DNA of 64,000 bases, taken from NCBI GenBank assembly GCA_016710935.1, contig JADJTY010000009.1, positions 186,001 to 250,000 of the forward strand, in the 5' to 3' direction. Shown here one piece after another: positions 8,870 through 16,737 of this stretch (positions are counted from its first letter, which is position 1; each line of letters opens with the position of its first letter). The translations under genes and the position numbers were made by a program. Below the pieces are notes generated by a model, which was not told where the DNA came from, searched no databases, and was given only the letters and a program-made list of their open reading frames with translations. This DNA comes from Chitinophagaceae bacterium (GTDB taxonomy: Bacteria > Bacteroidota > Bacteroidia > Chitinophagales > Chitinophagaceae).

Positions 8870-9760
8870 TTATTTATGGGATCCCGGTGATTGCTTATAC
8901 TGCCGCCTTATACGCAGCATCTGTAAAACCACTGCCAGTAAGATTAATCCTACGCCAAAATAAAACGCAGGATTCAGGTTTTCATTTTCTCTAAAAAAAA
9001 TAAAAGCCAGTATAATGCCGTAAACGGGCTCCAGATTGTAGGTAAGACTGGCAGTAAATGCCGAAACTTTCCTCAGGGCATTTAATTGCAATTCAAAACT
9101 GATGACGGTGCATAGCCACGCCAAGACCACCAACAAAAGCCAATCTGTAGTGGAGGGGATGTAATAGGTTGCAGGAAAAAGTAATAAATAAAACGGAACT
9201 AAAACAGTTAATGCCAGCAACCCGCCACCCAATTCATACAAGGTTAAAATTTTGGGCGAATACGTAAGTAATAATTTTTTATTGAAAATAGGGAAAATGG
9301 CACTGCCTATGGCCGAAACCATGCCAAAAATAATGCCTACCGTGTATTGCGGATGAAAATCGAAAATAACATAGATGCCTGCAATGGCTATTAAACCAAG
9401 GCCAAGCTCAACAAACGAGATTTTAGTTTTTGTTATTAGCGGTTCAAAAAAAGCAGTGAAGAAACCCGAGGCACTGAAACAAACCAAAGCAACTGAAACA
9501 TTGGCATATTTTACACTGCCGTAAAAAGTAACCCAATGTAACGCAACGATCGTTCCGGTTCCAATAATTTTCAACAGGTCTCTAAAAGGAATACGGATCA
9601 ATTGTTTTTTAAAAAATAATATTGTTCCCAGTATAATCACCGTAATTAAGAGCCTGAACCAAACCAGCAAACCTTCATTCAGTGTAATTAACTTACCCAA
9701 AATAGCAGTAAAACCCGCTAAAAAAACAGCAACATGAAGTTGTACCAGGGCCTTTTTCAT
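8870..9760 (-). CDS. EamA/DMT-superfamily transporter
   Basis: A 296-residue inner-membrane protein with about ten hydrophobic segments in two EamA halves. The first half includes LHWVTFYGSVKYANVSVA and the second ASLTYNLEPVYGIILAFIFF, both typical of DMT exporters. The substrate cannot be told from sequence; amino-acid or metabolite efflux is common. It is transcribed away from the DUF2723 gene. Confidence 0.9.
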   Translation of the reverse strand: MKKALVQLHVAVFLAGFTAILGKLITLNEGLLVWFRLLITVIILGTILFFKKQLIRIPFRDLLKIIGTGTIVALHWVTFYGSVKYANVSVALVCFSASGFFTAFFEPLITKTKISFVELGLGLIAIAGIYVIFDFHPQYTVGIIFGMVSAIGSAIFPIFNKKLLLTYSPKILTLYELGGGLLALTVLVPFYLLLFPATYYIPSTTDWLLLVVLAWLCTVISFELQLNALRKVSAFTASLTYNLEPVYGIILAFIFFRENENLNPAFYFGVGLILLAVVLQMLRIRRQYKQSPGSHK

Positions 9761-9947
9761 TGCAGCAAAGATACCCCTATCCCCTAAAGGGGGACTTTGC
9801 GATGGTGGAAAAAGAAGATTATTTTTTATGAGATGCAGAAATGGACCAAGTCGGTTAAATATTACCCTCTCCGTAACTTCATTATAAGTAAAAGTACTGT
9901 GCTTTAAAAAAATCTACGAACGGACCTCTTCTAACCTCAAACTAATT

Positions 9948-9955
9948 TATATTTG
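9948..9955 (+). promoter_or_regulatory. Promoter -7 element of the DUF2723 gene
   Basis: TATATTTG followed by CCAAC fits TAnnTTTG and lies 23 nt before the ATG at 9979. The rest of the 218-nt gap holds a CCCCTAAAGGGGGACTTT-type intergenic repeat fragment (9776-9798) and no gene. Confidence 0.5.
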
Positions 9956-9978
9956 CCAACCTATAACCAAATTATATT

Positions 9979-12900
9979 ATGAGCTTTAAACGCATCAACA
10001 ACATTACCGGATGGGCCGTTTGCATTATTGCATGCGCCGTGTATATTATGACAATGGAAGCCACAGGCAGTCTTTGGGATTGTGGCGAGTTTGCTTCCAG
10101 TGCCTATAAACTGCAAATTCCCCATCCACCGGGGGCCCCTTTATTTGTATTGATAGGCCGCCTGTTTATGGTGCCTTTTGATGCTGCCCATGCGGCAACC
10201 GGCATTAACCTGATGAGTGCTTTGGCCAGCGGGTTTACCATTTTGTTCTTATTCTGGAGCATTACCCATTTTGCCCGTAAGCTGGTAACAAAAGATGGCA
10301 GCGAATTTACCAATGAAAAGATCTATGGCGTAATGGCTGCAGGTATCGTTGGTGCTTTGGCTTATACTTTTTCAGATTCGTTCTGGTATAGTGCTGTTGA
10401 AGGTGAGGTGTATGCTTTATCATCTTTCTTTACTGCAGTAGTATTCTGGGGAATATTAAAGTGGGAACAAAGCGTGGATGAAGAACAGAAAGAAGGCATC
10501 AAAGGCCATTTTACAAAAGCCGACCGCTGGATCATCCTGATATTTTACCTGATGGGCTTATCCATCGGTGTTCACTTACTGAACTTATTAACCATACCAG
10601 CTATTGTAATGATCTATTATTACAAGCGCTATGAAAAGATCACCAAATGGGGAACCTTCTGGGCTTTTTTGATCGGTTGTGGTATTACCGGGCTTGTACA
10701 AAAAGCGGTAGTGGTTTGGACCATTAAAGGTGCCGGTAATTTTGATATCTTATTCGTTAACAGTTTTGGACTTCCTTATTATTCAGGCTTTGTATTCTTC
10801 TTTATTTTCATTGGATTTTTGATCTTCTTCGGTTTAAAGATAGCTTCTAAAAGAAACTGGAATTTTCTGAAACTGGGTCTTTGGAGCTTTGTATTTATGT
10901 TGCTGGGTTATTCAACCTACTTCACCACGTTGGTGCGGTCAAGCGCCGATCCTTCGGTTGATATGTTTAACGTAGATAACCCGGTAAGTTTGGTGGGTTA
11001 CTTAAGCCGTGAGCAATATGGCGACTGGCCCATTTTATATGGCCAGGATTTTACCGCACAACCGGTAGACACCAAAATAACAGAAACATATATTAAAAGT
11101 AATGGCAAATATGAAAAGAACGGCCAGAAAGTAGAATATGTTTATGCACCGGAGGATAAGCATTTGTTTCCACGCATGTGGGACCAAAGCAATGACCAGG
11201 GCCATGCCGATTACTATGCCAACTGGATGCAGATCGGAAAAGACCAGGAAGGCAATTGGGAAAGGGCCCCTACCGTGGGTGAAAATATACAATTTGCCAC
11301 GGCATACCAGGTTGGATGGATGTATTTCCGGTATTTCATGTGGAATTTTGCAGGCAAACAAAACGATATCCAGGGAGTTAATATGGGTAATGTAAGAGAC
11401 GGGAACTGGAAAACCGGCATTGGCTTTTATGATAACTGGCGATTGGGCGATCAGAAAATGCTGCCCGACAGTTTAAAACACAACAAAGCCAATAATAAAT
11501 TATTTGCACTTCCCTTGATCCTTGGTTTGCTTGGATTGGTGTTCCAGGTAATGAAAGACAGAAGAGATGGTTTGATCGTAGGATTACTTTTCTTCTTTAC
11601 AGGATTAGCCATTGTATTTTATTTAAACCAGGCCGGCAATCAGCCACGTGAACGTGACTATGCTTTTGTAGGCTCTTTCTATGCTTTTGCCATCTGGATT
11701 GGCCTGGGTGTTTTATATGTAAAGGAATTGTTTGCCTCTTTTATAAAAAACAGGATGGTTGCGGGTTTAACCGCAGGTGCATTATGCTTACTGGCAGTAC
11801 CCGTTTTAATGGCCAGCCAGGAATGGGACGACCATGACCGGAGTAATAAAACACTGGCCCGTGACCTTGCCATTGATTACCTGGAAAGTTGTGCCCCCAA
11901 TGCCATCCTGATCACTTTTGGTGATAATGATACCTACCCGCTTTGGTATGCACAGGAAGTGCAGGGTATCCGTAAAGATATCCGTGTTATTAACTCAAGC
12001 CTGTTGGGCACCGATTGGTATATCAATCAGCTTCGCTATAAAATTAATGATAGCGATCCAATCGATGCGATCTGGTCTGCAGCACAAATTGAAGGTGCAA
12101 ATCGTGATATCATTTATTCACCTGAAGGGATATATGGCAACAACCCTACTTTCCTGAACAAATACAGGGCTAAAGCAGGTGTCACCGGCGATCCGGCCCA
12201 ACCCATGGACCTGTACACCATGATGAAGGATTTTGCCGGAAGTGATGACCCCAATAAAGGCGAAGTTGGAAGAGACGAAAGGAACATTAATATATTCCCT
12301 TCTAAACTGGTTTCCATTCCGGTTGATGCCAATTTAGTACGCCAGAACGGAACCGTTAATACATCCGACAGCGTGGTATCGCAGGTGGTTTTTCAAATTC
12401 CAAAATCTGCTTTATTCAAGAATGATGCAGCTATCTTAAACATCATTGCTGCAAACAAATGGAAACGCCCTATTTACTTTACATCGCAGGATGCGGGAGG
12501 ACTGGGTTTGCAAAACTATATACGCCAGGATGGACTTACCTACCGCCTGGTACCTGTTGCAAACAGCCAGGTGAACAATCCCTGGGTATATGATAAGATG
12601 ATGACCAAATTTGCTTCGGGCAATGCAGATAAGCCAGGAGTTTATTTTGATGAAGAGAACCGACGTCATTTAAACAGCATCCGTATGGCCTATGCAACGG
12701 CAGCTTTAAGCCTTGCTGAAAATAATTACAAAGACTCTGCCCGCAAAATGTTGAATAAAGCCGATAAAATGATGCTGGAAGATAATTTCTCTTATGGTAT
12801 GGTAAGCCGCAACCAGCAACAGAATTATATTTCGTTGCTGATGTTACAGGCATCTTACGCAGCAGAAGACACGGTGCTGGCTGCCAAAATAACCAAAAGC

Positions 12901-13143
12901 CTGAAGAAAGACCTTGAACAGCAGGTTAGTTATTATAATTCGCTGGATGAAAACAAAGCAGGCTCTTTTGATTTTATAGCTGATCAATCCGGCCGGAGAG
13001 GTGGAGATAAAAATGCGGCTGAACAGTTCCTGATGCGGATCATGCAATTGGAACAGCAATACAAAGCACAAAAGAATGGTATGCTGGAATTACCCGGGGC
13101 AATAAATACCAATCCCACTAAACCTGCAGATACACCGAAGTAA
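9979..13143 (+). CDS. DUF2723 family membrane protein (PMT/TMEM260-like)
   Basis: A 1054-residue protein with about ten or more membrane segments in the first 620 residues and a soluble C-terminal region. The N-terminal loop GSLWDCGEFASSAYKLQIPH and following PPGAPL are diagnostic of DUF2723; the acidic D-x-GE motif corresponds to the catalytic loop of GT-C glycosyltransferases. Eukaryotic TMEM260 of this family is an O-mannosyltransferase, so a protein- or lipid-linked glycosyltransferase role is plausible, but the donor and acceptor here are unknown. A second motif NQAGNQPRERDYAFVGSFYA near residue 550 is also typical of the family. It is monocistronic. Confidence 0.85.
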   Translation: MSFKRINNITGWAVCIIACAVYIMTMEATGSLWDCGEFASSAYKLQIPHPPGAPLFVLIGRLFMVPFDAAHAATGINLMSALASGFTILFLFWSITHFARKLVTKDGSEFTNEKIYGVMAAGIVGALAYTFSDSFWYSAVEGEVYALSSFFTAVVFWGILKWEQSVDEEQKEGIKGHFTKADRWIILIFYLMGLSIGVHLLNLLTIPAIVMIYYYKRYEKITKWGTFWAFLIGCGITGLVQKAVVVWTIKGAGNFDILFVNSFGLPYYSGFVFFFIFIGFLIFFGLKIASKRNWNFLKLGLWSFVFMLLGYSTYFTTLVRSSADPSVDMFNVDNPVSLVGYLSREQYGDWPILYGQDFTAQPVDTKITETYIKSNGKYEKNGQKVEYVYAPEDKHLFPRMWDQSNDQGHADYYANWMQIGKDQEGNWERAPTVGENIQFATAYQVGWMYFRYFMWNFAGKQNDIQGVNMGNVRDGNWKTGIGFYDNWRLGDQKMLPDSLKHNKANNKLFALPLILGLLGLVFQVMKDRRDGLIVGLLFFFTGLAIVFYLNQAGNQPRERDYAFVGSFYAFAIWIGLGVLYVKELFASFIKNRMVAGLTAGALCLLAVPVLMASQEWDDHDRSNKTLARDLAIDYLESCAPNAILITFGDNDTYPLWYAQEVQGIRKDIRVINSSLLGTDWYINQLRYKINDSDPIDAIWSAAQIEGANRDIIYSPEGIYGNNPTFLNKYRAKAGVTGDPAQPMDLYTMMKDFAGSDDPNKGEVGRDERNINIFPSKLVSIPVDANLVRQNGTVNTSDSVVSQVVFQIPKSALFKNDAAILNIIAANKWKRPIYFTSQDAGGLGLQNYIRQDGLTYRLVPVANSQVNNPWVYDKMMTKFASGNADKPGVYFDEENRRHLNSIRMAYATAALSLAENNYKDSARKMLNKADKMMLEDNFSYGMVSRNQQQNYISLLMLQASYAAEDTVLAAKITKSLKKDLEQQVSYYNSLDENKAGSFDFIADQSGRRGGDKNAAEQFLMRIMQLEQQYKAQKNGMLELPGAINTNPTKPADTPK

Positions 13144-13168
13144 TGAATATTGAAATAGTGAAAATTGT

Positions 13169-13197
13169 AAATCCCTCCGCTAAAACCGGGGGGATTT
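13169..13197 (+). terminator. Intrinsic terminator of the DUF2723 gene
   Basis: Hairpin AAATCCCTCCG / CCGGGGGGATTT with a CTAAAA loop (one G-T pair), followed by ATTTATTT. Confidence 0.75.
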
Positions 13198-13263
13198 ATT
13201 TATTTAACAAACGAACAAATCATAGCACTTGAATGTTTCGTAATTTAGTCGTTCAGGACTTTA

Positions 13264-13386
13264 AAGTATCAAGTATCAAGTATCAAGTATCAAGTATCAA
13301 GTATCAAGTATCAAGTATCAAGTATCAAGTATCAAGTATCAAGTATCAAGTATCAAGTATCAAGTATTAACCATTAACTATTAACG
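13264..13386 (+). repeat. 7-bp tandem repeat array (AAGTATC)
   Basis: Fourteen perfect copies of AAGTATC run from 13264 to 13361. The array continues in the same register with diverged units AAGTATT, AACCATT, AACTATT and AACGTCT up to the VWA gene. The plus strand has no stop in any frame through the perfect part, since 7 is coprime with 3. A TAA at 13375 in the VWA frame means repeat length cannot switch that gene by read-through. Confidence 0.95.
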
Positions 13387-13389
13387 TCT

Positions 13390-14487
13390 TTGTTAGGATA
13401 TAACTTTTCAAAATTCGACCCCAATACAAACGGCAAATCTCCTTTTGAGACCTTGCTGAATCTTTTTTTGCAACTGCTGACCTACACCAGTGGTGATTTC
13501 AATGAAGCTATGCAATGGCTGAATGAACTGGATAAAGAATATAAACTAACTGATAGTGATTATGGCATTGGCGATTTTATTGAAGACCTGAAGGCGAAAG
13601 GATACATTGATGATAAGAATGAAAAAGGTGAAATCAAAATTACTTCCAAAACCGAGCAGGGCATCCGTAAAAAAAGCCTGGAAGAGATCTTTGGCAAGCT
13701 GAAGAAAACCAAATCCGGTAATCATCAAACTTTTAAACCCGGTGGCGGCGATGAAATTAATCCCGAGACAAGGCCTTTTCAGTTTGGTGATACCATGGAG
13801 CAGATTGATTTTACCAACAGCATCCGCAATGCACAGATCAATCATGGTATTGATAGTTTTAAAATGCAGGAAGATGACCTGGAGATTAGGGAGACAGATT
13901 TTAAATCACAGACATCAACGGTGTTAATGATCGACATCTCTCACTCTATGATATTATATGGTGAGGACAGAATTACACCTGCAAAAAAAGTGGCGATGGC
14001 GCTGAGTGAACTGATTCAAACCAAATACCCGAAAGACACACTGGATATTGTTGTATTCGGCAATGATGCCTGGCCCATTGAAATTAAGGACCTGCCCTAT
14101 TTGCAGGTTGGGCCTTATCACACCAACACCGTTGCCGGACTTGAACTGGCCATGGATATTTTGCGCCGCCGCCGCAATCCCAACAAACAGATATTTATGA
14201 TCACTGATGGTAAGCCAACCTGTTTAAAAGTGGGAACACGTTATTACAAAAACAGTTGGGGAGTAGACAGGAAGATATTGAACCGCTGCATGAGTTTAGC
14301 GACACAATGCAAAAAATTAAAAATACCTATTACCACATTTATGATAGCAACCGACCCTTACCTGCAAAAATTTGTACAGGAGTTTACTGAAACAAATAAT
14401 GGTAAGGCATTCTTTGCAGGATTGGATAATTTGGGATCATTTATATTTAAGGATTTTGAGAGTGGAAAGCGGAAGACGGTGTATTAA
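13390..14487 (+). CDS. VWA domain protein, likely partner of the downstream MoxR-like ATPase
   Basis: A 365-residue cytoplasmic protein. Residues about 1-110 are a helical N-terminal region (LGYNFSKFDPNTNGKSPFE) and about 175-350 a von Willebrand A domain. The MIDAS metal site is intact: DISHS at 182-186, the Thr in YHTNTVAG, and ITDGKP. Proteins of this kind work with MoxR/BchI-type AAA+ ATPases, as chelatase or chaperone pairs; one is encoded downstream at 15121. The start is a TTG at 13390, the only usable start after an in-frame stop at 13375; no ATG is available. The 7-bp array ends directly upstream, so promoter spacing may depend on it. Confidence 0.85.
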   Translation: MLGYNFSKFDPNTNGKSPFETLLNLFLQLLTYTSGDFNEAMQWLNELDKEYKLTDSDYGIGDFIEDLKAKGYIDDKNEKGEIKITSKTEQGIRKKSLEEIFGKLKKTKSGNHQTFKPGGGDEINPETRPFQFGDTMEQIDFTNSIRNAQINHGIDSFKMQEDDLEIRETDFKSQTSTVLMIDISHSMILYGEDRITPAKKVAMALSELIQTKYPKDTLDIVVFGNDAWPIEIKDLPYLQVGPYHTNTVAGLELAMDILRRRRNPNKQIFMITDGKPTCLKVGTRYYKNSWGVDRKILNRCMSLATQCKKLKIPITTFMIATDPYLQKFVQEFTETNNGKAFFAGLDNLGSFIFKDFESGKRKTVY

Positions 14488-14524
14488 CTCTAAGGTTTTT
14501 TTCTGTGCCTTTGGCACAAAAATT

Positions 14525-14553
14525 TTAGCCACAAAGGCGCAAAGACACAAAGG
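14525..14553 (+). repeat. Left inverted repeat of the GxxExxY cassette
   Basis: A 29-bp repeat beginning TTAGCCACAAAGGC and ending CACAAAGG. It matches the reverse complement of 15009-15037 at 26 of 29 positions. Confidence 0.85.
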
Positions 14554-14584
14554 TTTTATTTCTTCGAAATAAAAAAGCTATAAC

Positions 14585-14974
14585 ATGTATTCCCAATTAT
14601 CAGAAAGAGAAGAATTTTTAGGTAAAGAGATTGTGGATGCTGCATATAAAGTACATAAAGAATTAGGGCCGGGATTATTGGAAAAAATTTATGAAGCTTG
14701 TTTTTGTTATGAATTAGAAAAGAAAGGCATTCCTTACAAAAGACAGGTAAACCTGCCAATATATTATGATGGAAGAAAATTTGACGAAGGACTGACATTG
14801 GATGTTTGGGTAGATGATTTGGTTATTTGTGAATTAAAATCAAGAGAAGTATTAAATCCTCTGTGGCAAGCACAACTTAAAAGTCATTTAAAACTCACAA
14901 ATCTACGCCTGGGCTATTTGATCAATTTTAATGTGCCAATTATTAAAGACGGAATAAAAAGATTCATTCTTTAA
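14585..14974 (+). CDS. GxxExxY protein (PD-(D/E)XK nuclease-like)
   Basis: A 129-residue protein of the GxxExxY family. The naming motif is GLLEKIY within ELGPGLLEKIYEACF. The later LTLDVWVDDLVICELKS carries the D...ExK arrangement of PD-(D/E)XK nucleases, followed by AQLKSHLKLTNLRLGYLINF, which is also conserved in the family. No activity has been assigned by established work that I can cite; nuclease function is inferred from the motif. It has its own hairpins and inverted repeats and lies between two genes that normally form a pair, so it looks like an inserted unit. The ATG at 14585 follows an AT-rich hairpin by 10 nt. Confidence 0.9.
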   Translation: MYSQLSEREEFLGKEIVDAAYKVHKELGPGLLEKIYEACFCYELEKKGIPYKRQVNLPIYYDGRKFDEGLTLDVWVDDLVICELKSREVLNPLWQAQLKSHLKLTNLRLGYLINFNVPIIKDGIKRFIL

Positions 14975-15008
14975 ATTATTGAGTTTTTTAAAAATGGCTT
15001 GCCATTTT

Positions 15009-15037
15009 CCTTTGTGCCTTAGAGCCTTTGTGGCTAA
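15009..15037 (-). repeat. Right inverted repeat of the GxxExxY cassette
   Basis: Begins CCTTTGTGCC and ends TTTGTGGCTAA. It is the inverted partner of 14525-14553, with three mismatches. Confidence 0.85.
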
Positions 15038-15120
15038 CCCTTTTTTACGAAGTAAAAAACAGAAGGCACTTTGGTATTTAACTTGTTTAAAAAATATTTA
15101 GTGATTAATAAAAAATAAAA

Positions 15121-16650
15121 ATGGATAGTACGAAAATCAAAACACTAGGCGAATTAAAAAAGAGCGGCTATATTTCAAAAAGCATCAAGCAGGAGATACG
15201 TGAAAATCTGATCAAGAAGATCCAGGCAAAAGAAAATCCTTTTCCCGGCATTTTGGGTTATGAAGATTCGGTGATACCCGATACGGAAAGAGCATTATTA
15301 TCGCAACACAATATTTTGTTTTTGGGGTTACGTGGACAGGCAAAAACACGTATGGCCAGGCAGATGATCGACCTGCTGGATGAATATATTCCCATTGTTG
15401 CCGGTAGTGAGATCAATGATGATCCGCTGCAACCCATATCACGCTACGCATTGGATCTGATTGAAGAAAAAGGAGACGATACGCCTATTGCCTGGCTGCA
15501 CCGTAGTCAGCGTTATGGCGAAAAACTGGCTACACCTGATGTTAGTGTGGCAGATCTGATTGGCGATATTGACCCCATAAAAGCGGCTAATCTTAAATTA
15601 AGTTTTGCAGATGAACGGGTGTTGCATTACGGCATCATCCCCCGCAGCAACCGCTGCATTTTTGTAATTAATGAATTGCCCGATCTGCAGGCAAGGATAC
15701 AGGTATCGCTGTTTAATATTTTAGAAGAAGGCGACCTGCAGATACGTGGATTTAAATTGAGATTACCACTTGATGTATTATTTGTGTTTACAGCCAACCC
15801 TGAAGATTATACAAACAGGGGAAGTATTGTAACGCCGCTAAAAGACCGGATTGAAAGCCAGATACTGACGCACTATCCAAAAACACTGGAAACTGCTTTG
15901 GAAATAACCGAACAGGAAGCGGCCATCAATGAAGCACAGCAACAAAAAGTAAAAGTGAGCGATCTGATAAAACGTTTGATCGAGCAGGTTGCTTTTGAAG
16001 CCCGCGGCAGTGAACTGGTTGATAAAAAAAGTGGTGTAAGTGCCAGGCTCAGCATCAGCGCATATGAAAATGCCATCAGCGCTGCAGAAAGAAGAGCTTT
16101 AATTAATAATGAAACAGAAACACAGGTTTGGTTGAGTGATCTTATAGGCATTATCCCTTCCATAACCGGTAAAATAGAACTGGTGTATGAAGGTGAGCAG
16201 GAAGGACCTTACCAGGTTGCGTTTAATTTACTGGAGCGTTCAATCCGTACACAATTTGGCCAGTACTTCCCAAATCCTGATACTTTAAAAAAGAAAAGAG
16301 GTAAAAAGGAAGCGGAGCCGGAAGAAAATCCATACAAATCCATCACCCGCTGGTTTGACGCAGGCAATACACTCAATAATTTCTTTGAAACAAAAGATGA
16401 AGACAAAGTGCAGTTATTGTACAAAGTTGATGGTCTTCATGCATTGGTAAAAAAACATTTTAAATCGGCAAACGATAAAGAAAATGCTTTACTGATGGAA
16501 TTTGTTTTACATGGCCTGGCAGCACATTCGCTTATCAGCAAAAAAATACTTGAGGGAAAGATTGAATTTAAAGACCTGATGGGCAGTATGCTTAACATCG
16601 GTTCACAGCATTTTAGTGAAGATGATTTTAATGAAGATGATTTTAACTGA
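15121..16650 (+). CDS. MoxR/BchI-like AAA+ ATPase
   Basis: A 509-residue AAA+ protein. Walker A is GLRGQAKT at 69-76. The Walker B region is CIFVINELPDLQ, followed by RIQVSLFNILEEGDLQIRGF, sensor LFVFTANPEDYTNRGS and the arginine-rich PLKDRIESQI. This is the layout of Mg-chelatase subunit I/MoxR proteins, which remodel partners together with VWA proteins; the VWA gene at 13390 is the likely partner. No tetrapyrrole genes are nearby, so Mg-chelatase itself is unlikely. The C terminus ends in a short direct duplication, EDDFN-EDDFN, preceded by FSED. Confidence 0.85.
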   Translation: MDSTKIKTLGELKKSGYISKSIKQEIRENLIKKIQAKENPFPGILGYEDSVIPDTERALLSQHNILFLGLRGQAKTRMARQMIDLLDEYIPIVAGSEINDDPLQPISRYALDLIEEKGDDTPIAWLHRSQRYGEKLATPDVSVADLIGDIDPIKAANLKLSFADERVLHYGIIPRSNRCIFVINELPDLQARIQVSLFNILEEGDLQIRGFKLRLPLDVLFVFTANPEDYTNRGSIVTPLKDRIESQILTHYPKTLETALEITEQEAAINEAQQQKVKVSDLIKRLIEQVAFEARGSELVDKKSGVSARLSISAYENAISAAERRALINNETETQVWLSDLIGIIPSITGKIELVYEGEQEGPYQVAFNLLERSIRTQFGQYFPNPDTLKKKRGKKEAEPEENPYKSITRWFDAGNTLNNFFETKDEDKVQLLYKVDGLHALVKKHFKSANDKENALLMEFVLHGLAAHSLISKKILEGKIEFKDLMGSMLNIGSQHFSEDDFNEDDFN

Positions 16651-16658
16651 TTGTACAA

Positions 16659-16689
16659 ACATTGCCAAAGCTTAAAACTTTGGCAATGT
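16659..16689 (+). terminator. Terminator after the MoxR-like gene
   Basis: Perfect 12-bp hairpin ACATTGCCAAAG / CTTTGGCAATGT with a 7-nt loop, followed by AATTTC. It lies 8 nt after the stop. Confidence 0.7.
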
Positions 16690-16737
16690 AATTTCACTCC
16701 CCCTTAGATTTATTGGCAAAATTGATTAATTTGAAGC

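Larger units (their letters stand above)
14504..15059. mobile_element. Candidate GxxExxY cassette with inverted repeats and paired hairpins
   Basis: A gene (14585-14974) is enclosed by 29-bp inverted repeats at 14525-14553 and 15009-15037 matching at 26 of 29 positions. Each repeat is flanked on both sides by a small perfect hairpin: outer left TGTGCC-TTT-GGCACA (14504-14518), inner left arms TTTTATTTC/GAAATAAAA (14554-14574), inner right AAAATGGC-TT-GCCATTTT (14991-15008), outer right TTTTTTAC-GAA-GTAAAAAA (15041-15059). The unit interrupts the VWA-MoxR pair. No transposase and no clear target duplication is seen, so mobility is an inference. Confidence 0.55.

Noticed and set aside
13264..13367. 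Array as a possible CRISPR
   Set aside because: Units are 7 bp, contiguous and without spacers; no cas genes are present.
13233..13370. 45-codon ORF starting MFRNLVVQDFK and running through the 7-bp array
   Set aside because: Its body is only the translated repeat, which is open in every frame by arithmetic, so openness is no evidence of coding.
15121..16650. MoxR-like ATPase as true Mg-chelatase subunit I
   Set aside because: No tetrapyrrole genes nearby; VWA pairing fits MoxR-type chaperones better.
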